DNA of 64,000 bases from Clostridiales bacterium (GTDB lineage: Bacteria > Bacillota > Clostridia > Christensenellales > Pumilibacteraceae). The number at the start of each line of letters is the position of its first letter. Within the stretch, counting starts at the first letter, position 1. A model generated the notes under the pieces. It was not told the DNA's origin. It was given only the letters and a program-made list of their open reading frames with translations, and did not search any database. Positions 48,283 through 56,448 of the stretch are shown in pieces. The stretch covers positions 1 through 64,000 of the forward strand of contig JAFLVI010000003.1 in the NCBI GenBank assembly GCA_022508405.1, in the 5' to 3' direction. Position numbers and translations under genes: made by a program.

Positions 48283-50106
48283 ATGTGCGGAATTATAGGA
48301 TATGTGGGCGGAAAAAAAGCCGCACCCATCCTGCTTAAAGGATTACAGCGTTTGGAATACCGCGGCTATGATTCCAGCGGCATTGCCGTTTTGAACGGCT
48401 CTATTCGCGTAACCAAAACATGTGGCAAGGTTGCCACGCTGTGCGAAAAAGTAAGCGAAAATAATATGCCCGACGGCGTTATCGGCATAGGTCACACAAG
48501 GTGGGCCACGCACGGCGCGCCCAGCGATATAAATTCCCATCCGCATCTATCGGCGGACGGACGGTTTTGCATTGTACACAACGGCATAATAGAAAACTTT
48601 GCCGAACTGAAAGCCGATCTTACGGCTCACGGCATTCCGTTTAAAAGCGAAACGGACAGCGAGGTCATAGCACAGCTCGTTCAATATTTATACGACGGCG
48701 ATATGATTTCCACTCTGCGCAATGTTATGGAAAGGCTTAGCGGTTCGTACGCAGTGGGCGTATTGTGTGCGGACTCCCCCTCCACGCTGTACGCAATACG
48801 CAAGGACAATCCGCTTGTGGTGGGGCTCGGACAAAACGAAAACTTTATTGCCTCCGACTTTGCCGCCGCGCTTGAGCACACTCACAACTTTGTACAGCTA
48901 AACGACTACGAGATTGCACAGCTGACAGCGCGCGCAGTCACCTTTTTTGACCGCAACGGCAAATCGGTGGAAAAGACGCCATACCGCGTCGACTGGGACA
49001 TTTCCCTTGCGGAAAAAGGCGGATACCCGCACTTTATGTTAAAGGAAATCTACGAGCAACCCAAAGCGATAAAGGACACCGTAAGTGCACGCATAAAGGG
49101 CGACAATATAGTATTGGACAGAATTGAGTTTTCGGCAAGCAACGTAAACAGCATAAACCGCATAAACATTATCGGCTGCGGCTCGGCGTACCATGCGGGC
49201 ATAGTCGGCAAACACTTTATAGAAAAGTACTGCCGCATTAGCGTAAACTGCGAGCTTGCCAGCGAATACATCTACAGCAATCCGATTACCGATAACCGCA
49301 CGCTCACCGTTGTTATAAGCCAAAGCGGCGAAACGGCGGACTCGCTTGCCGCTCTTCGGCTTGCAAAAAAACTCGGGTCGCACACCATTGCGATTGTAAA
49401 CGTGCTTCACAGCGCAATCGCGCGCGAGGCGGACGACGTGCTGTACACCTACGCGGGACCGGAAATTGCCGTTGCCACCACAAAAGGTTACACCACTCAG
49501 GTGGCGGCGCTCTATCTAATCGGGCTTAAAATAGCCAAAGTAAAGCATATAATCTCCGACGCGCGGTATTCCGAACTGTTAAACGAAATTGCTCGCCTGC
49601 CCGAAAAAGTAAGCGAAATACTAAAAGACACCGACAAAATCAAACAGTATGCCCAAAGCTATGCCGATCACAAATGCGTGTTTTTTATAGGCAGAGGCAC
49701 CGATTACGCCGCGTCGCTCGAGGGCGCGCTAAAGCTTAAAGAAATATCGTATATTCACGCCGAAGCGTACGCCGCGGGCGAGCTTAAACACGGCACGATA
49801 TCGCTTATAGAAAACGGCACGGTAACATTAGCGCTGGTCACGCAGGAAGATCTGTACGCAAAAATGCTTTCCAATATAAAAGCCGTGCAATCGCGCGGCG
49901 GGTCGGTACTTGCAATATCGTCGCAAAAAAACATGCAAATCGGCAAGGAATCGGACGGACTGCTTGCAATCCCCGATTGCGACGACGACGTTACGCCGGT
50001 GCTTACGGCGGTGGTATTACAGCTTTTTGCATACTACATTGCGGCAAAGCGTGAATGCGATATAGATAAGCCGCGTAACCTAGCAAAATCCGTCACCGTC
50101 GAATAA
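48283..50106 (+). CDS. glmS: Glutamine--fructose-6-phosphate aminotransferase
   Basis: MCGIIGYVGGKKAAPILLKGLQRLEYRGYDSSG; SIS domains; ends KSVTVE. Confidence 0.98.
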   Translation: MCGIIGYVGGKKAAPILLKGLQRLEYRGYDSSGIAVLNGSIRVTKTCGKVATLCEKVSENNMPDGVIGIGHTRWATHGAPSDINSHPHLSADGRFCIVHNGIIENFAELKADLTAHGIPFKSETDSEVIAQLVQYLYDGDMISTLRNVMERLSGSYAVGVLCADSPSTLYAIRKDNPLVVGLGQNENFIASDFAAALEHTHNFVQLNDYEIAQLTARAVTFFDRNGKSVEKTPYRVDWDISLAEKGGYPHFMLKEIYEQPKAIKDTVSARIKGDNIVLDRIEFSASNVNSINRINIIGCGSAYHAGIVGKHFIEKYCRISVNCELASEYIYSNPITDNRTLTVVISQSGETADSLAALRLAKKLGSHTIAIVNVLHSAIAREADDVLYTYAGPEIAVATTKGYTTQVAALYLIGLKIAKVKHIISDARYSELLNEIARLPEKVSEILKDTDKIKQYAQSYADHKCVFFIGRGTDYAASLEGALKLKEISYIHAEAYAAGELKHGTISLIENGTVTLALVTQEDLYAKMLSNIKAVQSRGGSVLAISSQKNMQIGKESDGLLAIPDCDDDVTPVLTAVVLQLFAYYIAAKRECDIDKPRNLAKSVTVE

Positions 50107-50113
50107 ATAGTTT

Positions 50114-50147
50114 AAAAAAAAGTTGCCGCCACAACGGCAACTTTTTT
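50114..50147. terminator. Bidirectional terminator between glmS and murI
   Basis: AAAAAAAAGTTGCCG-ccacaa-CGGCAACTTTTTT. Confidence 0.85.
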
Positions 50148-50892
50148 AATTCTGCATTCTGCTTTCTGCATTCTGCATTTTCTTGTATGTAGACAAAAAT
50201 CTTATTGTGGGCTTTGTTTCGCCCTTTTGCGCCGCAAGTCCGGATATTTCCAAACAGTATTTAAGCCGCCGTGCCGCGCCTTCCGCGCCGTCGTAGATTT
50301 TTATGTTGCCGCCGTAAATATCCCTTATTATATCGGCAATATAACTGTAATGCGAACAACCAAGTATCACCGCTTCCGCGTCGCTGTAGTCACGGAATAT
50401 GCCGCTTAGGTACTGATTTAATCGCGGTATGTCGTCTTTGCTGCTCTCTATCATCATAGCGAGTTCGGGTGCGGCAATAGGCACAATCCTTTTGTCATTC
50501 TCCAACAGCATGCGAAACCTTTCGGACGAAAATGTTGCGCTTGTTACCAATGCAACCGCATAGCCGCGCCGCCCAAGCTCCTTTATGCACGGCCTTACCG
50601 CCGGTTCCAGCCCTACCACCACGCGCGTGGAATAAAGCGAGCGTATTTGTTCCGCCGCCGTGACTGTAGCCGTGTTGCACGCGATTACAATCGCCTTGCA
50701 GTTGAGCGAAAACAGCGTATCCGCGCAAGCATAAGCGGCGCGGGCAATCTCTTCCTTTGGTTTATTGCCGTACGGCATGTTCGCCTTGTCGGCAAGGTAT
50801 ATAAAGCTTTCTTCCGGCAACAGCTTGGCACAGTGTTTTAATACGTTAAGTCCGCCTACGCCGCTGTCAAACACTCCTATAGGTCTAACCAT
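50146..50892 (-). CDS. murI: Glutamate racemase
   Basis: IGVFDSGVGGLNVLKH, IVIACNTATVTA, GCSHYSYI; last residues KKMQNAESRMQN come from an intergenic repeat. Confidence 0.95.
   Translation of the reverse strand: MVRPIGVFDSGVGGLNVLKHCAKLLPEESFIYLADKANMPYGNKPKEEIARAAYACADTLFSLNCKAIVIACNTATVTAAEQIRSLYSTRVVVGLEPAVRPCIKELGRRGYAVALVTSATFSSERFRMLLENDKRIVPIAAPELAMMIESSKDDIPRLNQYLSGIFRDYSDAEAVILGCSHYSYIADIIRDIYGGNIKIYDGAEGAARRLKYCLEISGLAAQKGETKPTIRFLSTYKKMQNAESRMQN
50148..50181 (-). repeat. Heptameric GAATGCA repeat within the murI 3' end
   Basis: Minus strand ATGCAGAATGCAGAAAGCAGAATGCAGAATT. Confidence 0.75.
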
Positions 50893-50934
50893 AGCGTATC
50901 TTGTATATGCGCGGATAGTATTAAAGGTTACTGT

Positions 50935-51720
50935 TTAGCCGCGCGCACGCACATCGGAAAACGCGTTATTTATTGCGCCCGCTATAATCTTGGCGCAGTC
51001 TTCCACCAGTATATCCACGTCCTTTGGCGTGACAATCATGTCGCCGTGCGGCATATCGCCGCAATCGCAATAGTCGCGCACTATCGTGGACGAATATACT
51101 ACAAGCGGCACTCCCACCGACACCGTTTTTATCCCCAGCGATTTTTCGTCCAGCCTACGCCTATGGTTTTCCACTCCGCTCCCCGGGGTGATGCCGCTGT
51201 CCGTAACCTGAAACGCCGTGGCTATCCTGCTTGCCGCCGCGGCGGTAAGCGCGTCCACCACGACTATAACGTCCGGCTTTACCCTGTCCGCAACTGCGGC
51301 TATAATATCAAAGCTTTCTATTCCGGTCATGCCGAGCACGTTGGGTGTGAGCGCGCAAAGATATTTATTATCCGAGCCCAAGTGACGGTTGACTGCAAGC
51401 CGTTTAAACACTCTGTCGCCAAGCGCGTCCGCGGTTAGGTCGGGATTGCCGAGCCCCACCGCCATAACCTTGTTACAGCCGTTGCAGTAGCTCTTTATAC
51501 ATGTGGTAAGCGCGTCGGTGACGCGTGTGTATTCGGAGTCTTCCCCTTTTACTACGGCAGTTGTTTCCAGCGTTGCGTATTTTCCGCACGGCTTGCCGAG
51601 CTGACGTGACATCTGTTCGTCCACTTGCACCTCGTAATACTTGATAAGACCGTCGTCCCTGTTGTGCTTATGCTTGCAAAACTCCACCGCCATATCGGTG
51701 AAAACAGTATTTTTATTCAT
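50935..51720 (-). CDS. gpr: GPR spore germination protease (A25)
   Basis: MNKNTVFTDMAVE, VGLGNPDLTADALGDRV, IVVVDALTAAAASRI, GSGVENHRRRL; divergent to rpsT as is common in Clostridia. Confidence 0.92.
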   Translation of the reverse strand: MNKNTVFTDMAVEFCKHKHNRDDGLIKYYEVQVDEQMSRQLGKPCGKYATLETTAVVKGEDSEYTRVTDALTTCIKSYCNGCNKVMAVGLGNPDLTADALGDRVFKRLAVNRHLGSDNKYLCALTPNVLGMTGIESFDIIAAVADRVKPDVIVVVDALTAAAASRIATAFQVTDSGITPGSGVENHRRRLDEKSLGIKTVSVGVPLVVYSSTIVRDYCDCGDMPHGDMIVTPKDVDILVEDCAKIIAGAINNAFSDVRARG

Positions 51721-51772
51721 AAAAATATTGTTTGTAAAAGAAAAAAATTTAATCGCAAACATAAACAAACAG

Positions 51773-51801
51773 TTGCAAAAGTTTATTTTATGTGTTATAA
51801 T
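51773..51801 (+). promoter_or_regulatory. Candidate rpsT promoter P1
   Basis: TTGCAA-17-TATAAT. Confidence 0.5.
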
Positions 51802-51877
51802 AAACACCGACTGCAGCTATGGAAAGAAATTTCGATATTTTCAGCGATAGATAAATCGAAAAATCAATCTGTGATTG

Positions 51878-51886
51878 TGGTATAAT
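51878..51886 (+). promoter_or_regulatory. Candidate rpsT promoter P2 (extended -10)
   Basis: TGGTATAAT, no good -35. Confidence 0.4.
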
Positions 51887-51927
51887 CTTATGGCAAACAT
51901 AAAAAAGGCGATAAAAGGAGTAAAATC

Positions 51928-52446
51928 GTGCCCAACATTAAATCCGCGAAAAAACGCGTACTTATTACAAAAAAGAAAAACGCTCGCAACCGTTCCGACC
52001 GTTCGAAAGTAAACAATGCCATAAAGGCTTTTAACAAAGCTATCGATTCGGCAAACATCGAGGAAGCCGAGCGTTTGCTTCCCATTACCATGTCTATAAT
52101 CGATAAGGGCGTTACCGCAGGCATTATGCACAAAAACGCCGCCGCCAACAAGAAGTCGGCAATCAGCAAGCGCCTTAGCGATATCAAGAGCGGCAAGGTT
52201 ACCGTCACCGTCAAAAAGGACAACAAGACCATAGCCGCCGAAAAAGCGCGTGCCGCAAAGGAAGCGCGCGAGGCCGCACGCGCCGAGTTCCGCGCCAAAC
52301 AGCAAGTTAAGGAAGCGGACAAGGCCGAACAGAAAAAGAAAAAGGCCACCAAGGAAAAGGTAGAAGAAGCACCCAAAAAGGAAAAGGCGCCCAAAAAAGC
52401 CAAAAAAGAAAAGGTAGAAGAAGCGCCCAAAGCCGAAGAAGAATAA
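51928..52446 (+). CDS. rpsT: 30S ribosomal protein S20 with long Lys/Ala/Glu-rich C-terminal extension
   Basis: GTG start, MPNIKSAKKRVLITKKKNARNRSDRS...GIMHKNAAANKKSAISKRL; SD aaaggag. Confidence 0.93.
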   Translation: MPNIKSAKKRVLITKKKNARNRSDRSKVNNAIKAFNKAIDSANIEEAERLLPITMSIIDKGVTAGIMHKNAAANKKSAISKRLSDIKSGKVTVTVKKDNKTIAAEKARAAKEAREAARAEFRAKQQVKEADKAEQKKKKATKEKVEEAPKKEKAPKKAKKEKVEEAPKAEEE

Positions 52447-52457
52447 TCAACAAAATT

Positions 52458-52483
52458 AAAACCGCTCATCGAGCGGTTTTTTT
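52458..52483. terminator. Terminator after rpsT
   Basis: AAAACCGCTC-atc-GAGCGGTTTTTTT. Confidence 0.85.
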
Positions 52484-52503
52484 AATTCTTAATTCTGCAT
52501 TCC
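52483..52503 (-). repeat. Heptameric GAATGCA/GAATTAA repeat
   Basis: Minus strand GAATGCAGAATTAAGAATTAA directly after a stop codon. Confidence 0.65.
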
Positions 52504-53094
52504 CTACTCTTCGTCCATAAGTACGCCGAGTTCGCGCATTATGTCCTTTAAGTCATCTTTGGGGTGAAGCGCTTCCGCAAAGGAAAACCCCGCAGGCGAT
52601 CTGTCCGTGTACTCGTCCGTTGCGGCAACTTGCTCCGCTGTATCGTCTTCTTCCGCCAGAGATTTTTTTAGCCGCTCGCGCTCCGATTGGTACTGACTGT
52701 CTATATCGCCGGCGCGAGACAGCACATCGGATATTTTGCGGTTTACCCTACTGGCTTCGATTAAATCATCGTCAAGCGGATATGCCGCTATTATGTCGTT
52801 GTAATAGCTGAGCCATTTTTCGTGAAAGCTTTTCAGCTGGGCAATCTCTTGATTGTACCTTATAAGCGACACGCGCTCGATATCGTCCGCTTTTTTAAGC
52901 GCGGCGGTAATGGCTTTGTAAACAAGCTCCTTCTGGCTTTCGTAACTCGCGATTTTGCGCTCGGCCTCGGCAAGGCTCTTTTTAAGCTCGTCAATGCGCT
53001 CACGCTGCTTTAGCAGTGTGCTTTCGCATTCGCGGCGCACCGCGTTTACATAATTATCGAAATCGGCTTTTGTGTACTTTTTTTTGCCGTCCAT
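52504..53094 (-). CDS. Coiled-coil (DivIVA-like?) hypothetical protein
   Basis: YTKADFDNYVNAVRRECESTLLKQRERIDELKKSLAEAERKIASYESQKELVYKAITAALKKADDI coiled-coil. Confidence 0.5.
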   Translation of the reverse strand: MDGKKKYTKADFDNYVNAVRRECESTLLKQRERIDELKKSLAEAERKIASYESQKELVYKAITAALKKADDIERVSLIRYNQEIAQLKSFHEKWLSYYNDIIAAYPLDDDLIEASRVNRKISDVLSRAGDIDSQYQSERERLKKSLAEEDDTAEQVAATDEYTDRSPAGFSFAEALHPKDDLKDIMRELGVLMDEE

Positions 53095-53129
53095 TTTACT
53101 CTCTCAAAAAAATTTTGTAGGCTTTTGTT

Positions 53130-54554
53130 TTACCGTTTGCTCTTGTGCTCTTGCAATATCTTGTGCTTCAACGCGTACAGTCCGTCCGAAATGTTCACCT
53201 TGTAAATCTGCGGATTGTCTATGCGCTTATACTCGTCCCAAAATTTGCTCTTTTCTGTTACGGCAAACTCCACTATTTGTTTGAGCGTGGGCTTATCGTA
53301 AACGCACTTTCCTCCATCGAATACCTTGTGGTGCATGGGACGAATTTCATAGTCGGAAAGCGTGGTGGTTTTCCACCGCTCGGTTTCGTGCGTAAGAATG
53401 AGCGGTTTTTGTATGTGTTCGTCTTTTAACGCGATAAGATCGGCAACCGCCATGCCCGTAGCTTTATCATAAATCCTATACAACGTTTTAAACCCGGGGT
53501 TTGTCACCTTAACAAGCGAATCGGAAATCTTCATGCGCGGCTCGAGCGTGCCGTTACGCTCAATAGCGGACAGCTTGTACACTCCACCCAGCGACGGGGT
53601 GTCTTCGCTTGTAATAAGCTTTGTTCCCACACCGTACATATCTATTTTTGCGCCCTGAGCGTTGAGCGATTGCAAAAGGTACTCGTCTATATCGCCGGAC
53701 GCCATTACCACGGCGTCCGTAAAGCCGGCGTCGTCCAGCATTTTACGCGCGACCTTGCTTAGATACGCCAAGTCGCCGCTGTCCAGCCTTATGCCAATCG
53801 GCTTGTGCCCTTGCGCTTTAAGCTCGTTAAACACCGTAATGGCGTTTTTTATGCCTTGAATGGTGTCGTACGTATCCACAAGCAAAAGACACGTATCGGG
53901 ATAAACCTTGGCAAACGCGCGGAATGCTTCAAGCTCGCTGTCAAAGCTCATTACCCAGCTGTGCGCGTGCGTGCCTTTTACCGGAATGTCAAACATCTGA
54001 CCGGTCAGCACGTTGCTTGTCCCGTTACACCCGCCTATTATGGCGGCGCGAGCGCCGTATATGCCCGCGTCAGGACCCTGCGCACGGCGCAGTCCAAACT
54101 CCACCACGCTCTTTCCGTTTGCCGCCGACACAATGCGCGCCGACTTTGTGGCAATAAGCGTCTGGTGACTTATGATATTTAAAAGCGCCGTTTCCACAAA
54201 CTGCGCTTCTATAAGCGGCGCTTTTATTATTATTATCGGCTCCTGCGGGTAAACTATGTCCCCTTCGCACACCGAATACATTTCGCCGGTAAACCGAAAG
54301 TCTTTTAGGTAGTCCAAAAACTCGTTGTGAAACACGCCCAGCGAACGCAGATAGTCTATATCTTCGCTTGAAAAATGCAAGTCCTTTATGTAGTCGATTG
54401 CCTGATCGAGTCCGGCAAACACCGCATAATTGATTGCGTCCTTTTGTCTGAAAAACAAATCGAACACCGCCGTTTCGCGTGCCTTGCCCTGTAAAAAATA
54501 ACCGTCCATCATTGTAAGCTGATAGAGGTCTGTCATCATCGTAAGATTACGCAT
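53130..54554 (-). CDS. pncB: Nicotinate phosphoribosyltransferase
   Basis: LTMMTDLYQLTMMDGYF, FGLRRAQGPD, KGTHAHSWVMSF, IRLDSGDLAYLS. Confidence 0.95.
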   Translation of the reverse strand: MRNLTMMTDLYQLTMMDGYFLQGKARETAVFDLFFRQKDAINYAVFAGLDQAIDYIKDLHFSSEDIDYLRSLGVFHNEFLDYLKDFRFTGEMYSVCEGDIVYPQEPIIIIKAPLIEAQFVETALLNIISHQTLIATKSARIVSAANGKSVVEFGLRRAQGPDAGIYGARAAIIGGCNGTSNVLTGQMFDIPVKGTHAHSWVMSFDSELEAFRAFAKVYPDTCLLLVDTYDTIQGIKNAITVFNELKAQGHKPIGIRLDSGDLAYLSKVARKMLDDAGFTDAVVMASGDIDEYLLQSLNAQGAKIDMYGVGTKLITSEDTPSLGGVYKLSAIERNGTLEPRMKISDSLVKVTNPGFKTLYRIYDKATGMAVADLIALKDEHIQKPLILTHETERWKTTTLSDYEIRPMHHKVFDGGKCVYDKPTLKQIVEFAVTEKSKFWDEYKRIDNPQIYKVNISDGLYALKHKILQEHKSKR

Positions 54555-55101
54555 TGTCTACGTTGTCCTTTTTGAAGTAGGTTTCCAGCGCGATGGCGAT
54601 TACCGTAAGTCCGCCGAACGCCGCAAGCAGTCCCGCCACAAGTCCGTATCGGCATGCGCCGAATGACCCAAGCATCAATATCCCGCCGATTACGCCGAAA
54701 AACACCATGGCCTTTATCTGGGACAGCTTGTTTTCCGCAAACCAAACGGAAAACACGCAGCCGATCGCCGGCGACGCCACATAAATGGGATAAAGTTCGG
54801 CGTACCCCGCCGCAGTGGTAACTGCAAAAAGCGATACCGCTCCGCAGGACAGCACAACGCCCGCAAACCACATGGAAAGCGAATTTTTGGCGATTACGGC
54901 GCTCAAAAGCACCGCCGCGCCAAACCCCAACAGTACGGTGGGTGCGGCAATATCTCGAACGGCAGCCTTAATTACGCCTGCGCCCGCCAGCACCAAGATA
55001 ATGCCGGTGGCAACAAGCAGACAGCCCATAACGATATTGCACGCGCACTTCTGCTTTTTGGAAAGCGGAAGAACGGCGTCAGTCGTCCCACTTGTCTTCA
55101 T
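54547..55101 (-). CDS. Hypothetical membrane protein (184 aa)
   Basis: Multiple TMs; overlaps the lgt 3' end and pncB 5' end, so likely co-transcribed. Confidence 0.55.
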   Translation of the reverse strand: MKTSGTTDAVLPLSKKQKCACNIVMGCLLVATGIILVLAGAGVIKAAVRDIAAPTVLLGFGAAVLLSAVIAKNSLSMWFAGVVLSCGAVSLFAVTTAAGYAELYPIYVASPAIGCVFSVWFAENKLSQIKAMVFFGVIGGILMLGSFGACRYGLVAGLLAAFGGLTVIAIALETYFKKDNVDNA

Positions 55102-56176
55102 ACGCTTCCTCCGCGTCTATACTATCCTCTTTGGTTTTTTCTCGCCGTGCGGCCTTTTGCGGCGGTCGGTCTAAGGTATCGTCACCCGCGACTTCTTCGC
55201 TTTTGACCTTGATGGCAACGCCGCTTTCGTCCACAATAACTTCTTCGGTCGGTTTCGGCTTTTTTCTGTCCTTAAAGAATACTATGTCCGGCATGGGATG
55301 CGCCAGTTTGGTTTTTTCGTAGTCTAAGTAGTCGTCGTTGAGCTTTTTCTTGTCCACAAAAATGAACAGCTTTTTGCCCGAGCGCGTAGCGCGTACTATG
55401 TGCACGACAATTATCGCCACGCCGGCTATAATAAACAGCACGCTTACAAGCACGCTGGCGCGCATACTGCCTATCTTAAGCACGTCGTTTACGCGAATGG
55501 ATTCTATCCATGCCCTGCCTATACCGTAATATATGCAGTAAATCGCAAATACGAACCCGTCAAAGCTTTTGTGCCTGCCGAGATACAAATACAACAGTAT
55601 AAAGAACCCGACAAAGTTCCACAGCGATTCGTAAAACCATATGGAAGTGCGCCACTCGCCGTTTACCTTCATGCTGATCGGCGACCACTGGAATGCGGGG
55701 TTGTTAACCACTTCGCCGTAAGCTTCTCCATTGGTAAAGTTGCCCCAGCGCGCTATTATCTGTCCGAGCATGATAAACGTAAATCCCACGTCCGCTATTT
55801 GCCAGAACGATACGCGTTTGTTTTCGGGCAGCTTTTTTCTGTTTTTCCAAAAATGGAAAATTACCGCGCCGATAATCGCGCCTATAAGCCCGCCGTATAT
55901 GGCAAGTCCCGCAAGCCCTGTAAACTCGCCGCTCTCAAACCCGCAAAACTGCGCAAAAGTCCACGACCTTCCGCCTATTACGTCAAACACCACGTGATAC
56001 ACGCGCGCGCCGATTATGGCAAGCGGCAAGCAAATTATAATCATGTCGATAATGACATCACCTTCCAAACCGTGATGCTTTGCGGCCATGTACGCGCCCA
56101 CAACGCCGAGCATGATGCCCGTAGCCATAATAAGACCGTACCAATTAAACGAACTTAAAAACGCAAAAGAATTCAT
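55079..56176 (-). CDS. lgt: Prolipoprotein diacylglyceryl transferase
   Basis: FNWYGLIMATGIMLGV, GLAIYGGLIGAIIG, RWGNFTNGEAYG; charged C-terminal extension. Confidence 0.94.
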   Translation of the reverse strand: MNSFAFLSSFNWYGLIMATGIMLGVVGAYMAAKHHGLEGDVIIDMIIICLPLAIIGARVYHVVFDVIGGRSWTFAQFCGFESGEFTGLAGLAIYGGLIGAIIGAVIFHFWKNRKKLPENKRVSFWQIADVGFTFIMLGQIIARWGNFTNGEAYGEVVNNPAFQWSPISMKVNGEWRTSIWFYESLWNFVGFFILLYLYLGRHKSFDGFVFAIYCIYYGIGRAWIESIRVNDVLKIGSMRASVLVSVLFIIAGVAIIVVHIVRATRSGKKLFIFVDKKKLNDDYLDYEKTKLAHPMPDIVFFKDRKKPKPTEEVIVDESGVAIKVKSEEVAGDDTLDRPPQKAARREKTKEDSIDAEEAYEDKWDD

Positions 56177-56182
56177 AAATCG

Positions 56183-56211
56183 ATTATATCCCTTATGCGC
56201 CGTTTTGTCAA
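56183..56211 (-). promoter_or_regulatory. Consensus sigmaA promoter of lgt
   Basis: TTGACA-17-TATAAT with only 6 nt to the ATG. Confidence 0.8.
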
Positions 56212-56220
56212 GCGTAATTT

Positions 56221-56448
56221 AATGAAGAATGTAGAATGCAGAATGCAGATTTATTGTTTGTTTAGCTTAACATTGATTTATAAGCTTTACTGTCACACAG
56301 TCTGTAACTGTGTGAATAAGGTAGAATTTCTTAGCAAGCTAAAGATGACAGAAAATTTTTTCATTCTGAGACAACGCCCAAGATTCTCAAATTTCATAGC
56401 GGCTCTGCCGCCCTATTTCTTCATTCTTCATTCTTAATTCTTAATTGG
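56221..56448. repeat. Composite intergenic element bounded by inverted heptamer arrays
   Basis: GAATGTAGAATGCAGAATGCAG at left; TTCATTCTTCATTCTTAATTCTTAATT at right; internal TCACACAGT-ctgta-ACTGTGTGA hairpin. Confidence 0.45.
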
